From: an uncultured Ruminococcus sp.
Lineage (GTDB): Bacteria; Bacillota; Clostridia; Oscillospirales; Acutalibacteraceae
Direction: 5' to 3'
Assembly (NCBI GenBank): GCA_902774325.1
Contig: CACYIC010000010.1
Span: forward strand, 1 to 36,275
DNA length: 36,275 nucleotides
Below the pieces are notes generated by a model. That model saw only the letters and a program-made list of their open reading frames with translations. It did not search any database and was not told the origin of the DNA. Both the position numbers and the translations under genes were made by a program. Below are positions 8,535-15,599 of the stretch, in pieces. Each line of letters starts with the position of its first letter. Within the stretch, counting starts at the first letter, position 1.

Positions 8535-9373
8535 TTCAGCACCTCCGCAAGCATTTCTACACATTCTTCCCCGTCAAGAGGGATTTTCTTGATATCCAAT
8601 CCGCAGCCGCGCAGCCTGAATGCGAGCTCCGCCGCCTGGGGAACGTCAAGGCGGTGCTTTTTCAGCAGCTCCACCTGAGAAAAAACCTCCTCGGGCTTTC
8701 CCTGAGTCAGCACCTTGCCTCCGTCCATGACGATGACCCTGTCAGCCTCGACCGCCTCGTCCATATAGTGAGTTATCAGCACGACCGTCATGCCCTTCTC
8801 TCGGTTGAGCTTCAAAAGAGTCGACATGACCTCTTCCCTGCCGCTCGGGTCGAGCATAGCCGTCGGCTCGTCGAGCACGATGCAGTCCGGCTCGATCGCC
8901 AGGATGCCCGCGATCGCTATGCGCTGCTTTTGTCCGCCCGAAAGCTTGTAGGGCGCGTGCAGGCGGTACTCGTACATCCCGACCGCCTTGAGCGCTTCAT
9001 CCACGCGGACTCGGATCTCGGAGGGCTCGATCCCCAGGTTTTCAGGCCCGAAGGCGACGTCCTCCTCAACAATGCTCGCGACGAGCTGGTTATCGGGGTT
9101 CTGGAGCACAAGCCCCACCTGACCGCGGATATCCCAGGTCTTGGCTTCGTCGGAGGTATCGGCTCCCTGAACGAACACCTTGCCGCTGTCGGGCAGAAGC
9201 ATTGCGTTGAGGAGCTTTGAAAGAGTGGATTTTCCGCAGCCGTTGTGACCGATCACCGCCACGAACTCGCCCTTCTCGATCTCGAGCGAAACTCCGTCGA
9301 GAGCGTTCACGTGATCCGGCTTTTCAACATCCTCATACGAAAAATACACCTTATCTACGGTAATAAAGCTCAT
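8531..9373 (-). CDS. ecfA1: ECF transporter ATP-binding subunit EcfA1
   Basis: First ATPase of the ECF transporter, expected to form a heterodimer with EcfA2. 280 residues with Walker A GHNGCGKS, Q-loop LVLQNPDNQLVAS, signature LSGGQKQRIAIAG, Walker B CIVLDEPTAMLDP and the switch histidine ITHY. The ATG follows the stop of the upstream methyltransferase gene by a single base, with a GGGAG site. A C-terminal extension after residue 220 is typical of EcfA proteins. In many Firmicutes the module follows the ribosomal protein gene rplQ; here it follows a recombination/repair block instead. Confidence 0.93.
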   Translation of the reverse strand: MSFITVDKVYFSYEDVEKPDHVNALDGVSLEIEKGEFVAVIGHNGCGKSTLSKLLNAMLLPDSGKVFVQGADTSDEAKTWDIRGQVGLVLQNPDNQLVASIVEEDVAFGPENLGIEPSEIRVRVDEALKAVGMYEYRLHAPYKLSGGQKQRIAIAGILAIEPDCIVLDEPTAMLDPSGREEVMSTLLKLNREKGMTVVLITHYMDEAVEADRVIVMDGGKVLTQGKPEEVFSQVELLKKHRLDVPQAAELAFRLRGCGLDIKKIPLDGEECVEMLAEVLK

Positions 9374-9374
9374 T

Positions 9375-10238
9375 TTATTTCTCCCAAACAGCGGTTGAGC
9401 CGCACGGCAGGATCAAGCCGGTGTCGCTCACCCTTAATCCGATCTCGTCGCTCGAGACCCTGCCGCCGAAGCGGTTTTTCAGCAGCACTCCAAGCAGATA
9501 TTCCATCACGGCGGGAGACAGACCCGTGGTGTAGGAATTGAGGATAAAGAAAACGGGATCGTCGCTGAGGACCTGCTCGCACAGACTCACCAGCGGGTAA
9601 AGCTGTTCCTCGAGCTTCCAGACCTCGCCGTTGGGTCCTCTGCCGTAGGACGGCGGATCCATGATTATGCCGTCGTAGCGGTTGCCTCGGCGGATCTCAC
9701 GCTGCACAAATTTGATGCAGTCGTCGATCAGCCAGCGCACGGGCAGCTCGGAAATACCGCTTGAGATCGCGTTCTCCTTCGCCCACTGAACCATGCCCTT
9801 TGAGGCGTCGACATGACAGACCGTCGCTCCCGCTCTCATGCAGGCGAGAGTCGCGCAGCCCGTATAGCCGAAAAGATTCAGGATCCTGAGTTCTCTGTTT
9901 TCGTTTTTGATTTTTTCGGCGGCTAAATCCCAGTTCACCGCCTGCTCGGGGAATACTCCCGTATGCTTGAAGCCCATCGGCTTGATATTCAGAGTCAAGC
10001 CCTCATAGCCTATCGTCCAGCGGTCGGGCACCTTTTTGTAGGTCTCCCAGTGACCGCCGCCCTTGTTTGAACGGTGGTAGCGCGCGTGAGCGCCGCGCCA
10101 AAGAGGGTTTTTCTTTCCCGTCGACCAAATGATCTGAGGGTCGGGACGGATCAGGATTATCTCTCCCCAGCGCTCGAGCCGCTCTCCGTCGGAGGTGTCG
10201 AGAAGCTCGTAATCCTTCCATTTATCACTGATTCGCAT
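9375..10238 (-). CDS. Class I SAM-dependent methyltransferase (RlmI/RlmK-like)
   Basis: A 287-residue Rossmann-fold methyltransferase that resembles the catalytic domain of the 23S rRNA cytosine methyltransferase RlmI and its relatives. The SAM-binding motif I is LNLFGYTGCATLA near residue 120, with an acidic residue at the end of the next strand (HVDAS), and the DPPSYGRG motif IV lies near 195. The N-terminal PUA domain of RlmI is absent; in its place is a basic stretch of about 80 residues. RNA is the likely substrate because of the DPPS motif, but the target base is unknown. It sits 28 bases after ruvB. Confidence 0.82.
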   Translation of the reverse strand: MRISDKWKDYELLDTSDGERLERWGEIILIRPDPQIIWSTGKKNPLWRGAHARYHRSNKGGGHWETYKKVPDRWTIGYEGLTLNIKPMGFKHTGVFPEQAVNWDLAAEKIKNENRELRILNLFGYTGCATLACMRAGATVCHVDASKGMVQWAKENAISSGISELPVRWLIDDCIKFVQREIRRGNRYDGIIMDPPSYGRGPNGEVWKLEEQLYPLVSLCEQVLSDDPVFFILNSYTTGLSPAVMEYLLGVLLKNRFGGRVSSDEIGLRVSDTGLILPCGSTAVWEK

Positions 10239-10266
10239 TATTGAGATCTTTCCTTGCGTTAATATT

Positions 10267-11352
10267 TTAATTATTCTCGCCGAACAGGGTCGGCTGAGTC
10301 ACCGCGCCCTGAACCGTTCCCTTAGGGAAATCGTAGCCCAGGTGCCTGCAAGCCTCGGCGGTGATGCACCTGCCGCGAGGAGTGCGGCTGAGAAAGCCTA
10401 TTTGCATAAGATACGGCTCATAGACGTCCTCGATGGTGATCGCCTCCTCGCCGATAGCGGCGGCGAGAGTTTCAAGCCCCACGGGGCCGCCGTTGTAGAA
10501 GCGGATGATCGCCTCGAGCATCCGTCTGTCGTTTTGGTCGAGTCCCAGCTCGTCGATCTCCAGGCGGTCAAGCGCGGTTCGGGCGGTTTCAAGGGTTATA
10601 ACTCCGTCGCTCATGACCTGAGCGAAATCCCTGACGCGCTTGAGCATTCGGTTGGCGATTCGCGGAGTACCGCGCGAGCGTGAGGCGATCTCTATGGCGC
10701 CGTCGTACTCGATCTTTATTCCCAATATGCCCGCGCTGCGGATGATGATATCCGCAAGCTCCTCCGGGGTATAGAGCTCGAGCCTGAGCAGGACTCCGAA
10801 GCGGTCGCGCAGAGGAGCCGTAAGCTGTCCCGCTCTCGTGGTCGCGCCTACAAGGGTGAACCTCGGAAGAGGCAGATGATAGGAAGCCGCCATCTGTCCC
10901 TTGCCGGTGATGATATCTATCGCGAAATCCTCCATCGAGGGGTAAAGCACCTCCTCGACAGCGCGGCTCATCCGGTGGATCTCGTCGATAAAGAGCACGT
11001 CGCCCTCGTTCAGATTTGTCAGCAGCGCAGCCAGATCGCCCGGCTTTTCGATCGCGGGTCCCGAGGTTATGCGGATATTGACTCCGAGCTCATTGGCGAT
11101 GATCCCCGCGAGGGTCGTTTTTCCCAATCCCGGAGGTCCGTAAAGCAGCACATGATCGAGAGTTTCGTTGCGGATCTTAGCCGCCTCGATATAGACCCTG
11201 AGATTCTCCTTCGCCTTCTCCTGACCGATATATTCATCGAGGTTTTTAGGTCTAAGCGGGTTTTCGCCCTCGGCGCTGTCCTCGGGGATCTCATGGGTAT
11301 CCATTATTCTGTTTTCAAAATCAAAATCATCCGAAAAATGCGTATTACTCAT
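10267..11352 (-). CDS. ruvB: Holliday junction branch migration DNA helicase RuvB
   Basis: AAA+ motor that drives branch migration of Holliday junctions with RuvA. 361 residues. Walker A GPPGLGKT at 72-79, Walker B VLFIDEIH, sensor I GATTRAG, the arginine finger region LRDRFG and a C-terminal winged-helix domain (about 275-345) with the R-T-P-R-G-R motif. It begins with an ATG that shares one base with the ruvA stop (TAATG), so translation is coupled. About 20 extra residues at the N-terminus are common in Clostridia. Confidence 0.98.
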   Translation of the reverse strand: MSNTHFSDDFDFENRIMDTHEIPEDSAEGENPLRPKNLDEYIGQEKAKENLRVYIEAAKIRNETLDHVLLYGPPGLGKTTLAGIIANELGVNIRITSGPAIEKPGDLAALLTNLNEGDVLFIDEIHRMSRAVEEVLYPSMEDFAIDIITGKGQMAASYHLPLPRFTLVGATTRAGQLTAPLRDRFGVLLRLELYTPEELADIIIRSAGILGIKIEYDGAIEIASRSRGTPRIANRMLKRVRDFAQVMSDGVITLETARTALDRLEIDELGLDQNDRRMLEAIIRFYNGGPVGLETLAAAIGEEAITIEDVYEPYLMQIGFLSRTPRGRCITAEACRHLGYDFPKGTVQGAVTQPTLFGENN

Positions 11353-11957
11353 TATTTTCTTCCCATCTCTTTAAGGGTCATGGCTATGAGCTGTTCAACA
11401 GGCAGCGACGGATCGAAGGCGGAAAGCACCGGCGAAACATCCGAGGGCGAATAGCCCAGAACACCGAGAGCCTCGATAGCCTTTGAGATATTTCCCGCAG
11501 AGGCGTTAACGGCTCCCTGCGAGACAGCGGCGAAGGAGTCATCTCCCTTGCCGGCGGATTTTGCGAGCTTGTCCTTCAATTCAAGGATGACGCGCTGCGC
11601 CAGCTTTTTGCCCACGCCCTGCGCGCGCGTGATGGTTTTTACATCGTCCGTCGCTACAGCCAAAGCGATCTGCTCGGGACTGAGCTCGGAGAGCAGCGCC
11701 AGACCGACCTTCGGGCCGACTCCGCTGACGCCGATAAGCGTTTTGTAGGTATCGAGCTCCGCCTTTGTCGCGAAGCCGAAAAGCTCCATCGCGTCCTCGC
11801 GGACGTTCAGGTAAGTATAAAGCGTGACTTCCTCGCCGATTTTGATTCTCTTGAGCGTATTGAGAGTGGTCTGACAGTAGAAGCCGACCCCCGAGCACTC
11901 GACGACGGCGCCGCCCGGCGTGGTATGGATAAGCTTTCCTCTGACGGAATAAAGCAT
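11352..11957 (-). CDS. ruvA: Holliday junction branch migration protein RuvA
   Basis: Tetrameric junction-binding protein that loads RuvB. 201 residues: an OB-fold domain I (about 1-62), two helix-hairpin-helix motifs in domain II (around [19 protein letters not shown] and [19 protein letters not shown]), an acidic/serine-rich linker and a C-terminal three-helix domain III that contacts RuvB (about 150-201). It lies 12 bases after ruvC and overlaps ruvB by one base. Confidence 0.98.
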   Translation of the reverse strand: MLYSVRGKLIHTTPGGAVVECSGVGFYCQTTLNTLKRIKIGEEVTLYTYLNVREDAMELFGFATKAELDTYKTLIGVSGVGPKVGLALLSELSPEQIALAVATDDVKTITRAQGVGKKLAQRVILELKDKLAKSAGKGDDSFAAVSQGAVNASAGNISKAIEALGVLGYSPSDVSPVLSAFDPSLPVEQLIAMTLKEMGRK

Positions 11958-11969
11958 TGCTTCACCTCG

Positions 11970-12485
11970 TTATTGATATTGGGTCCCCTTTTGGTACATG
12001 AGCCTGCGAAGCTCGCTGCCCGCCGCCTGAGCGTGGCAGATAGCTATTGCCAGCGCGTCAGCGGTATCGTCGGGCTTGGGCATCTCCTCGAGCTTCAAAA
12101 GCCTCCTGGTCATCTCCATGACCTGCGGCTTTTTTGCCTTTCCGTAGCCCGTGACCGCGGTTTTGACCTGGAGCGGAGTATATTCAAAGATCGGTATTTT
12201 GAGCTTCTGCGCCGCCAGCAGCGTAACACCGCGCGCCTGCGCCACCTTTATCGCGGTTTTTTGATTGGTTTGGAAATAAAGGCGCTCTATCGACAGCGCG
12301 TCGGGTCGGCATCGGCTGAGGATCGCTGAGAGCTCGTCGTAGATATATTCCAGTCTTTCGTTGAAATCGGTGTGCGCCTCGGTTTCGATCGAGCCGTAAC
12401 CGATAGCCCTGTAGCTGTTGGCATGAAAATCAATCGCGCCCCAGCCTACAATGGCGTAGCCCGGGTCTATTCCAAACACAATCAA
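11970..12485 (-). CDS. ruvC: Crossover junction endodeoxyribonuclease RuvC
   Basis: Holliday junction resolvase. With the chosen TTG start (12485) the protein has 171 residues and begins MIVFGIDPG, the standard RuvC opening with the first catalytic aspartate. The second acidic residue is the Glu of SIERLYF and the last pair is in KPDDTADALAIA, completing the DEDD metal site. A strong GGAGGA site lies 6-7 bases before the TTG, whereas a reading to 12536 would add residues unlike any RuvC and would start within the promoter region. It is the first gene of the ruvCAB-to-cvpA series. Confidence 0.97.
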   Translation of the reverse strand: MIVFGIDPGYAIVGWGAIDFHANSYRAIGYGSIETEAHTDFNERLEYIYDELSAILSRCRPDALSIERLYFQTNQKTAIKVAQARGVTLLAAQKLKIPIFEYTPLQVKTAVTGYGKAKKPQVMEMTRRLLKLEEMPKPDDTADALAIAICHAQAAGSELRRLMYQKGTQYQ

Positions 12486-12526
12486 AACGATTCCTCCGAA
12501 AAAGGCATAATAGTACATTCTGATAC

Positions 12527-12555
12527 AGTATACCACAAAACCTTTTGTTTAGCAA
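12527..12555 (-). promoter_or_regulatory. Sigma-A promoter of ruvC
   Basis: TTGCTA (12555-12550), 17 bases, TATACT (12532-12527) on the minus strand. The start point would fall about 35 bases before the TTG start of ruvC. No LexA-type inverted repeat (GAAC-N4-GTTC) is seen here. Confidence 0.7.
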
Positions 12556-12565
12556 GACAGAATCT

Positions 12566-12606
12566 TGTTTTTTTCACGGCGGACTCTGTTTTTTCACGGA
12601 CGACTC
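12566..12606. repeat. Two-copy 20/21-base tandem repeat
   Basis: Positions 12566-12586 and 12587-12606 are near-identical adjoining copies of a unit beginning TGTTTTTTCACGG and ending GACTC; they differ by one T and by GCG versus ACG. The repeat covers the end of the lipoprotein gene and the region ahead of the ruvC promoter. It is probably a local duplication. Confidence 0.7.
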
Positions 12607-12952
12607 ATTCTTTTTCGAGCCTGAGCAGCCCGTCGCCGCGGCGCAGCTCCAGGGCGGTCTTGCTCACCTTGTACTCAAAGCCGTAGTTTTGCCCTACCTC
12701 CTCATCAAAAATCACAAGCTCCTCCTCGTCCGCGATATATCTGCCTGAGATCCTCGCCTGCTCCCCGCCGTTTTTCAGCGTGAGGCAGGCGCTTTCCCCG
12801 TCAAAGGAAAGCTCCGCCTCGCCGCCGCCCTTGAGCTCCCCCCTCCAGCGGCAAGCAGTCATCTCACTGCCGTAACCCCGAGGGCAGCAGCCGCCGAGCA
12901 AGAAACAACCGATAATTATCAATCCCGCGACAGCCTTCTTCATTTTTTTCAC
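12605..12952 (-). CDS. Small putative lipoprotein of unknown function
   Basis: A 115-residue protein with a lipoprotein signal: basic start (MKKMKK), hydrophobic core at 7-19 and a lipobox LGGC with the lipidated Cys22. The mature part alternates short polar strands (AELSFDGESACLTL, ARISGRYIADEEELVIF), as in small beta-barrel lipoproteins, such as the lipocalin-like modules that describe 'residual' scoring domains in Clostridia. I do not recognise the family with confidence. A GGGG site lies 10 bases before the ATG; a second ATG three codons later is also possible. It ends inside a tandem repeat, is divergent from the DUF2804 gene, and has no clear terminator before ruvC. Confidence 0.7.
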   Translation of the reverse strand: MKKMKKAVAGLIIIGCFLLGGCCPRGYGSEMTACRWRGELKGGGEAELSFDGESACLTLKNGGEQARISGRYIADEEELVIFDEEVGQNYGFEYKVSKTALELRRGDGLLRLEKE

Positions 12953-13028
12953 ACCCCAAAATATAAAATATCATTATAAAGTATTTCGTATCGATCAAGA
13001 TTATTACTTTACAATTTTGTTATTATTC

Positions 13029-13057
13029 TTGAAAAGCAAAATAGCATTTGTTATATT
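13029..13057 (+). promoter_or_regulatory. Sigma-A promoter of the DUF2804 gene
   Basis: TTGAAA (13029-13034), 17 bases, TATATT (13052-13057). It lies 24 bases before the chosen start codon, in an AT-rich divergent intergenic region whose other side serves the lipoprotein gene (only weak promoter-like sequence, TATAAT on the minus strand near 12980, seen there). Confidence 0.75.
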
Positions 13058-13080
13058 ATTACGGGAATGGAGTGAAAGAA

Positions 13081-14088
13081 ATGCAGAAGGAAATACTGTC
13101 CCCCTGCAGGGTATTTGAAATAAACGGAGAGGTTCAAGCCGCCGGCTGGGCAAGGCAAGCGCTTTTTGACTACAACAGCGAGCAGAGCAAGACCTCGGGC
13201 AGACACAGCGAGAGAGACTGCTATTTCGTCAACAACGGCGAGGTCTCGCTATATCTAAGCATCGAAAGCCTGGGAAACGAGTTCTCGGTGAAAATAGCCG
13301 TCGCCGATCTTAAAAGAGGCGGCGTGATCTGCGACAGCGTGGTCAAAAAGACCATTTTTCCCAAAAAAGAGCTGTCCTGCTCCGGAGATGGTGGAGAATT
13401 TCTTTATTCCGACCGCAGACTTCGTCTGCAAATCGTCAATACGACAGTCTCACGCGTAATCAAATGCGAATTTACAAGCTTCGGCGGACTTCACGACCTC
13501 AGCTTCAGCATCGCTCTGATCAAGCTCGGAGGAGAGAGCCTCAACGAGCTGGCTCCCTTTGAGCGCAACCGCAAATTCTTCTATCTCAAGCGCTTCGTTC
13601 CCAAATACACGGCGCGGGGATCTATCCGCGTCGGCAGCATGGAATATTCCTTAAACGAAAATTCAGCCAGAGCCTACTTCGATTGGACTCGCTTTTCAAA
13701 GCCCCGCAAGCACGACTACCAGCGACTCAGCTCCGACTGCCTGCTCGACGGAAAGCGCTTCTCCCTCTGCCTCGCGAGCAGGGTGGGCGACAACCGCTAC
13801 GGCAACGAGAACTGCTTTTTCCTGGACGGAAAGCTCGAAAAGCTCTCTCAGATAAATGTCAAGGGCACTCCCGGCAGGCTTGACAGACCGTTTTATTTCA
13901 AGGGCGGGATGCACGCTCTGGACATCACCTTCAAGCCCTTCACCGTCAAGGGCGACGCGATGACCGCTTCAATGGACAAAACAAAGGTCGTTTTCGGCAG
14001 GCTCTACGGCACCATAAACCGGATCGACATGGAAAAGCCCCTCGAGCTCGACAACGCGCAGGCTCACCTTGTTTTCAGCGAATTTTGA
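13081..14088 (+). CDS. DUF2804 family protein
   Basis: A 335-residue protein that looks like DUF2804, a family of unknown function found in Firmicutes and Actinobacteria. It starts with a Q-K-E-I-L-S-P-C-R-V-F segment in which a cysteine follows proline, then a long series of predicted beta-strands, with the family's A-Y-F-D-W-T-R-F motif near residue 205 and a G-T-I-N-R-I stretch near the end. No signal peptide is seen, so it is probably cytoplasmic. The fold is expected to be lipocalin-like or jelly-roll. Start at 13081 is chosen for the GGAG site 9 bases upstream; an ATG at 13048 lies within the promoter. It runs in the same direction as the Rrf2 gene but that gene has its own promoter. 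Confidence 0.78.
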   Translation: MQKEILSPCRVFEINGEVQAAGWARQALFDYNSEQSKTSGRHSERDCYFVNNGEVSLYLSIESLGNEFSVKIAVADLKRGGVICDSVVKKTIFPKKELSCSGDGGEFLYSDRRLRLQIVNTTVSRVIKCEFTSFGGLHDLSFSIALIKLGGESLNELAPFERNRKFFYLKRFVPKYTARGSIRVGSMEYSLNENSARAYFDWTRFSKPRKHDYQRLSSDCLLDGKRFSLCLASRVGDNRYGNENCFFLDGKLEKLSQINVKGTPGRLDRPFYFKGGMHALDITFKPFTVKGDAMTASMDKTKVVFGRLYGTINRIDMEKPLELDNAQAHLVFSEF

Positions 14089-14095
14089 TTTTCTC

Positions 14096-14124
14096 TTGCC
14101 TTTTCGGTTTTATTGTGATAAGAT
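14096..14124 (+). promoter_or_regulatory. Extended -10 promoter of the Rrf2 regulator
   Basis: TTGCCT (14096-14101), 17 bases, TGA-TAAGAT with the -10 at 14119-14124 and the extended TG just before it. The start codon is 34 bases downstream. No clear inverted repeat for self-repression was recognised. Confidence 0.65.
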
Positions 14125-14158
14125 AACACTGTAAGTATATCGAAAAGGTGGGATTTGT

Positions 14159-14593
14159 ATGAAAATATCGACAAAGGGACGCTACGCTCTGAGGATGCTG
14201 CTCGATCTGGCACAGCACCGCGACGAGGGCTTCATTGCCCTCAAGGATATCGCGGCGAGGCAGGGCATTTCAAAAAAATACCTCGAGCAGATAATCACAA
14301 TTATGAACCATACGGATATCCTCACGGCGAACAGAGGCTATCAGGGCGGCTACAAGCTCACTAAAGCTCCCGATCAATACACCATCGGATATATTCTGAG
14401 GCTGACCGAGGGCGGGCTGGCTCCCGTCGCCTGCCTTGAGCGCGACCCCATTGAATGCGAGCGAGCAGGAGAGTGCATCACGCTCCCGCTCTGGAAGGGG
14501 CTATACAAGGTTATCAACGACTACCTCGACGGCATAACGCTCCAGGATATTATTGACAGCGCCGCGGATAACTCAGACAACTATATCATTTGA
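14159..14593 (+). CDS. Rrf2 family transcriptional regulator (IscR-like)
   Basis: A 144-residue winged-helix DNA-binding protein of the Rrf2 family, which includes IscR (iron-sulfur), NsrR (NO) and CymR (cysteine). The opening MKISTKGRYALRML and the G-Y-x-G-G-Y-x-L wing (residues 60-67) are typical. Three cysteines, C92, C100 and C106, lie where IscR and NsrR bind an iron-sulfur cluster; IscR spacing is 92/98/104, so the first loop here is two residues longer. That suggests a cluster-binding sensor. No isc or suf genes follow: the gene ends at a bidirectional terminator, so its targets lie elsewhere. ATG preceded by a GGTGGG site. Confidence 0.9.
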   Translation: MKISTKGRYALRMLLDLAQHRDEGFIALKDIAARQGISKKYLEQIITIMNHTDILTANRGYQGGYKLTKAPDQYTIGYILRLTEGGLAPVACLERDPIECERAGECITLPLWKGLYKVINDYLDGITLQDIIDSAADNSDNYII

Positions 14594-14651
14594 GCCGAAC
14601 TCGGCTTTGCCGCGCGTTATTCGCGCATTGAACTGTTTTCACCCAAAAGAA

Positions 14652-14700
14652 AAAGGATGACCGGTCACTCGTTTCGAGTATCAGTCATCCTTTGTTTTTT
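14652..14700. terminator. Bidirectional intrinsic terminator
   Basis: AAAGGATGAC (14652-14661) pairs perfectly with GTCATCCTTT (14684-14693), with an inner ACTCG-TTT-CGAGT helix. On the plus strand it is followed by GTTTTTT; on the minus strand by TTTCTTTTGGG. It separates the plus-strand Rrf2 gene from the convergent exonuclease gene. Confidence 0.88.
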
Positions 14701-14714
14701 GATTTATAAGCTTT

Positions 14715-15599
14715 TTATAAGCTTTCGCCTTCGGGAGTTTTTTCCTCCTGCTTCTTTTCAGCCTTTTCAACGATGCGCTTATTGACCTTGACGCCGTCGT
14801 ATTTCTGCTTGAAGGATATCCTTCCCGTAAACTCCCGCCCGCAGCTTGAACAGCGGAAATCTGCAGTGAAGTTTTTGTTGTGGAGCTTCCATTTTTTGAC
14901 GCGCTTCGCGGGCTTTCCGCAGACGTCGCAGCGGAATTTCAGCTGAGAGCGGTCGATCTGAGGAGAACGCAGATCGGTGATAAAGAAAATCCTGAACATC
15001 ATCCGCGAGTAGAATTCCTCGTTTTCGGCATTCAGCACCGAAGCCTCGAGCGGATACCTGTCCCTGAGCAGTTTAAGACATTCAAGGCTCAGATAAGCGT
15101 CCGCGAAGGCGCGGTGAAGATCCTCCTCGGAATACTCCATTCCGATAAGCTCGGCGCAGGTTCCCAGACCCATCTGGTTGCCCTCGTCGTATCTTCCCAG
15201 AGCGCGCTCACAGAACTCCTGCAGATCGCAGTAGGATCTCAAAAACGGAATATGGTAGTCTCCCGTATGGAAGCTGTAGTTATCAATGAGCGCGTGGATA
15301 TCCGAGGTTCCCCAGGTCATCACCGTAGCGTCGCCCAAGAATTTGCTGAATGCGGCGGCGACAGAAAGAAAGTCCGAGCCGTTCTCCCTGAGCTCACGCG
15401 TAGTTATCTTTGTAAGCTGACGCACCTTTCCCGAAACACGCTTCCCTATCCTGGGCTTCACCAGCATGGAAAACTCATCCGTAATATTAAGCTCGTCATC
15501 AATCTTGACCGCGCCGAATTCAATGATCTCATTTACAAAACGGTTCGCGGATCTGCTGAAGGAGCCGTTCCACTCCAAATCCAAAATCACATAGCTCAT
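14715..15599 (-). CDS. DEDDh 3'-5' exonuclease with C-terminal zinc ribbon
   Basis: A 294-residue protein of the DnaQ-like exonuclease superfamily (close in look to KapD and ERI-1 types). The exonuclease fold (about 1-185) has D7-x-E9 (ILDLEW), the second Asp in MTWGTSDIHAL and the final H-R-A-F-A-D-A pair, giving the DEDDh metal site. A second part (about 215-265) holds two CxxC knuckles, CDVC and CSSC, forming a zinc ribbon, followed by a highly charged tail. The substrate is probably single-stranded RNA or DNA; the zinc ribbon may help bind it. Its ATG overlaps the typA stop in an ATGA, so it is translationally coupled to typA. Confidence 0.88.
   Translation of the reverse strand: MSYVILDLEWNGSFSRSANRFVNEIIEFGAVKIDDELNITDEFSMLVKPRIGKRVSGKVRQLTKITTRELRENGSDFLSVAAAFSKFLGDATVMTWGTSDIHALIDNYSFHTGDYHIPFLRSYCDLQEFCERALGRYDEGNQMGLGTCAELIGMEYSEEDLHRAFADAYLSLECLKLLRDRYPLEASVLNAENEEFYSRMMFRIFFITDLRSPQIDRSQLKFRCDVCGKPAKRVKKWKLHNKNFTADFRCSSCGREFTGRISFKQKYDGVKVNKRIVEKAEKKQEEKTPEGESL

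Noticed and set aside
12485-12550. LexA/DinR box at the ruvC promoter
   Set aside because: No GAAC-N4-GTTC type repeat is present near the -35 or -10.
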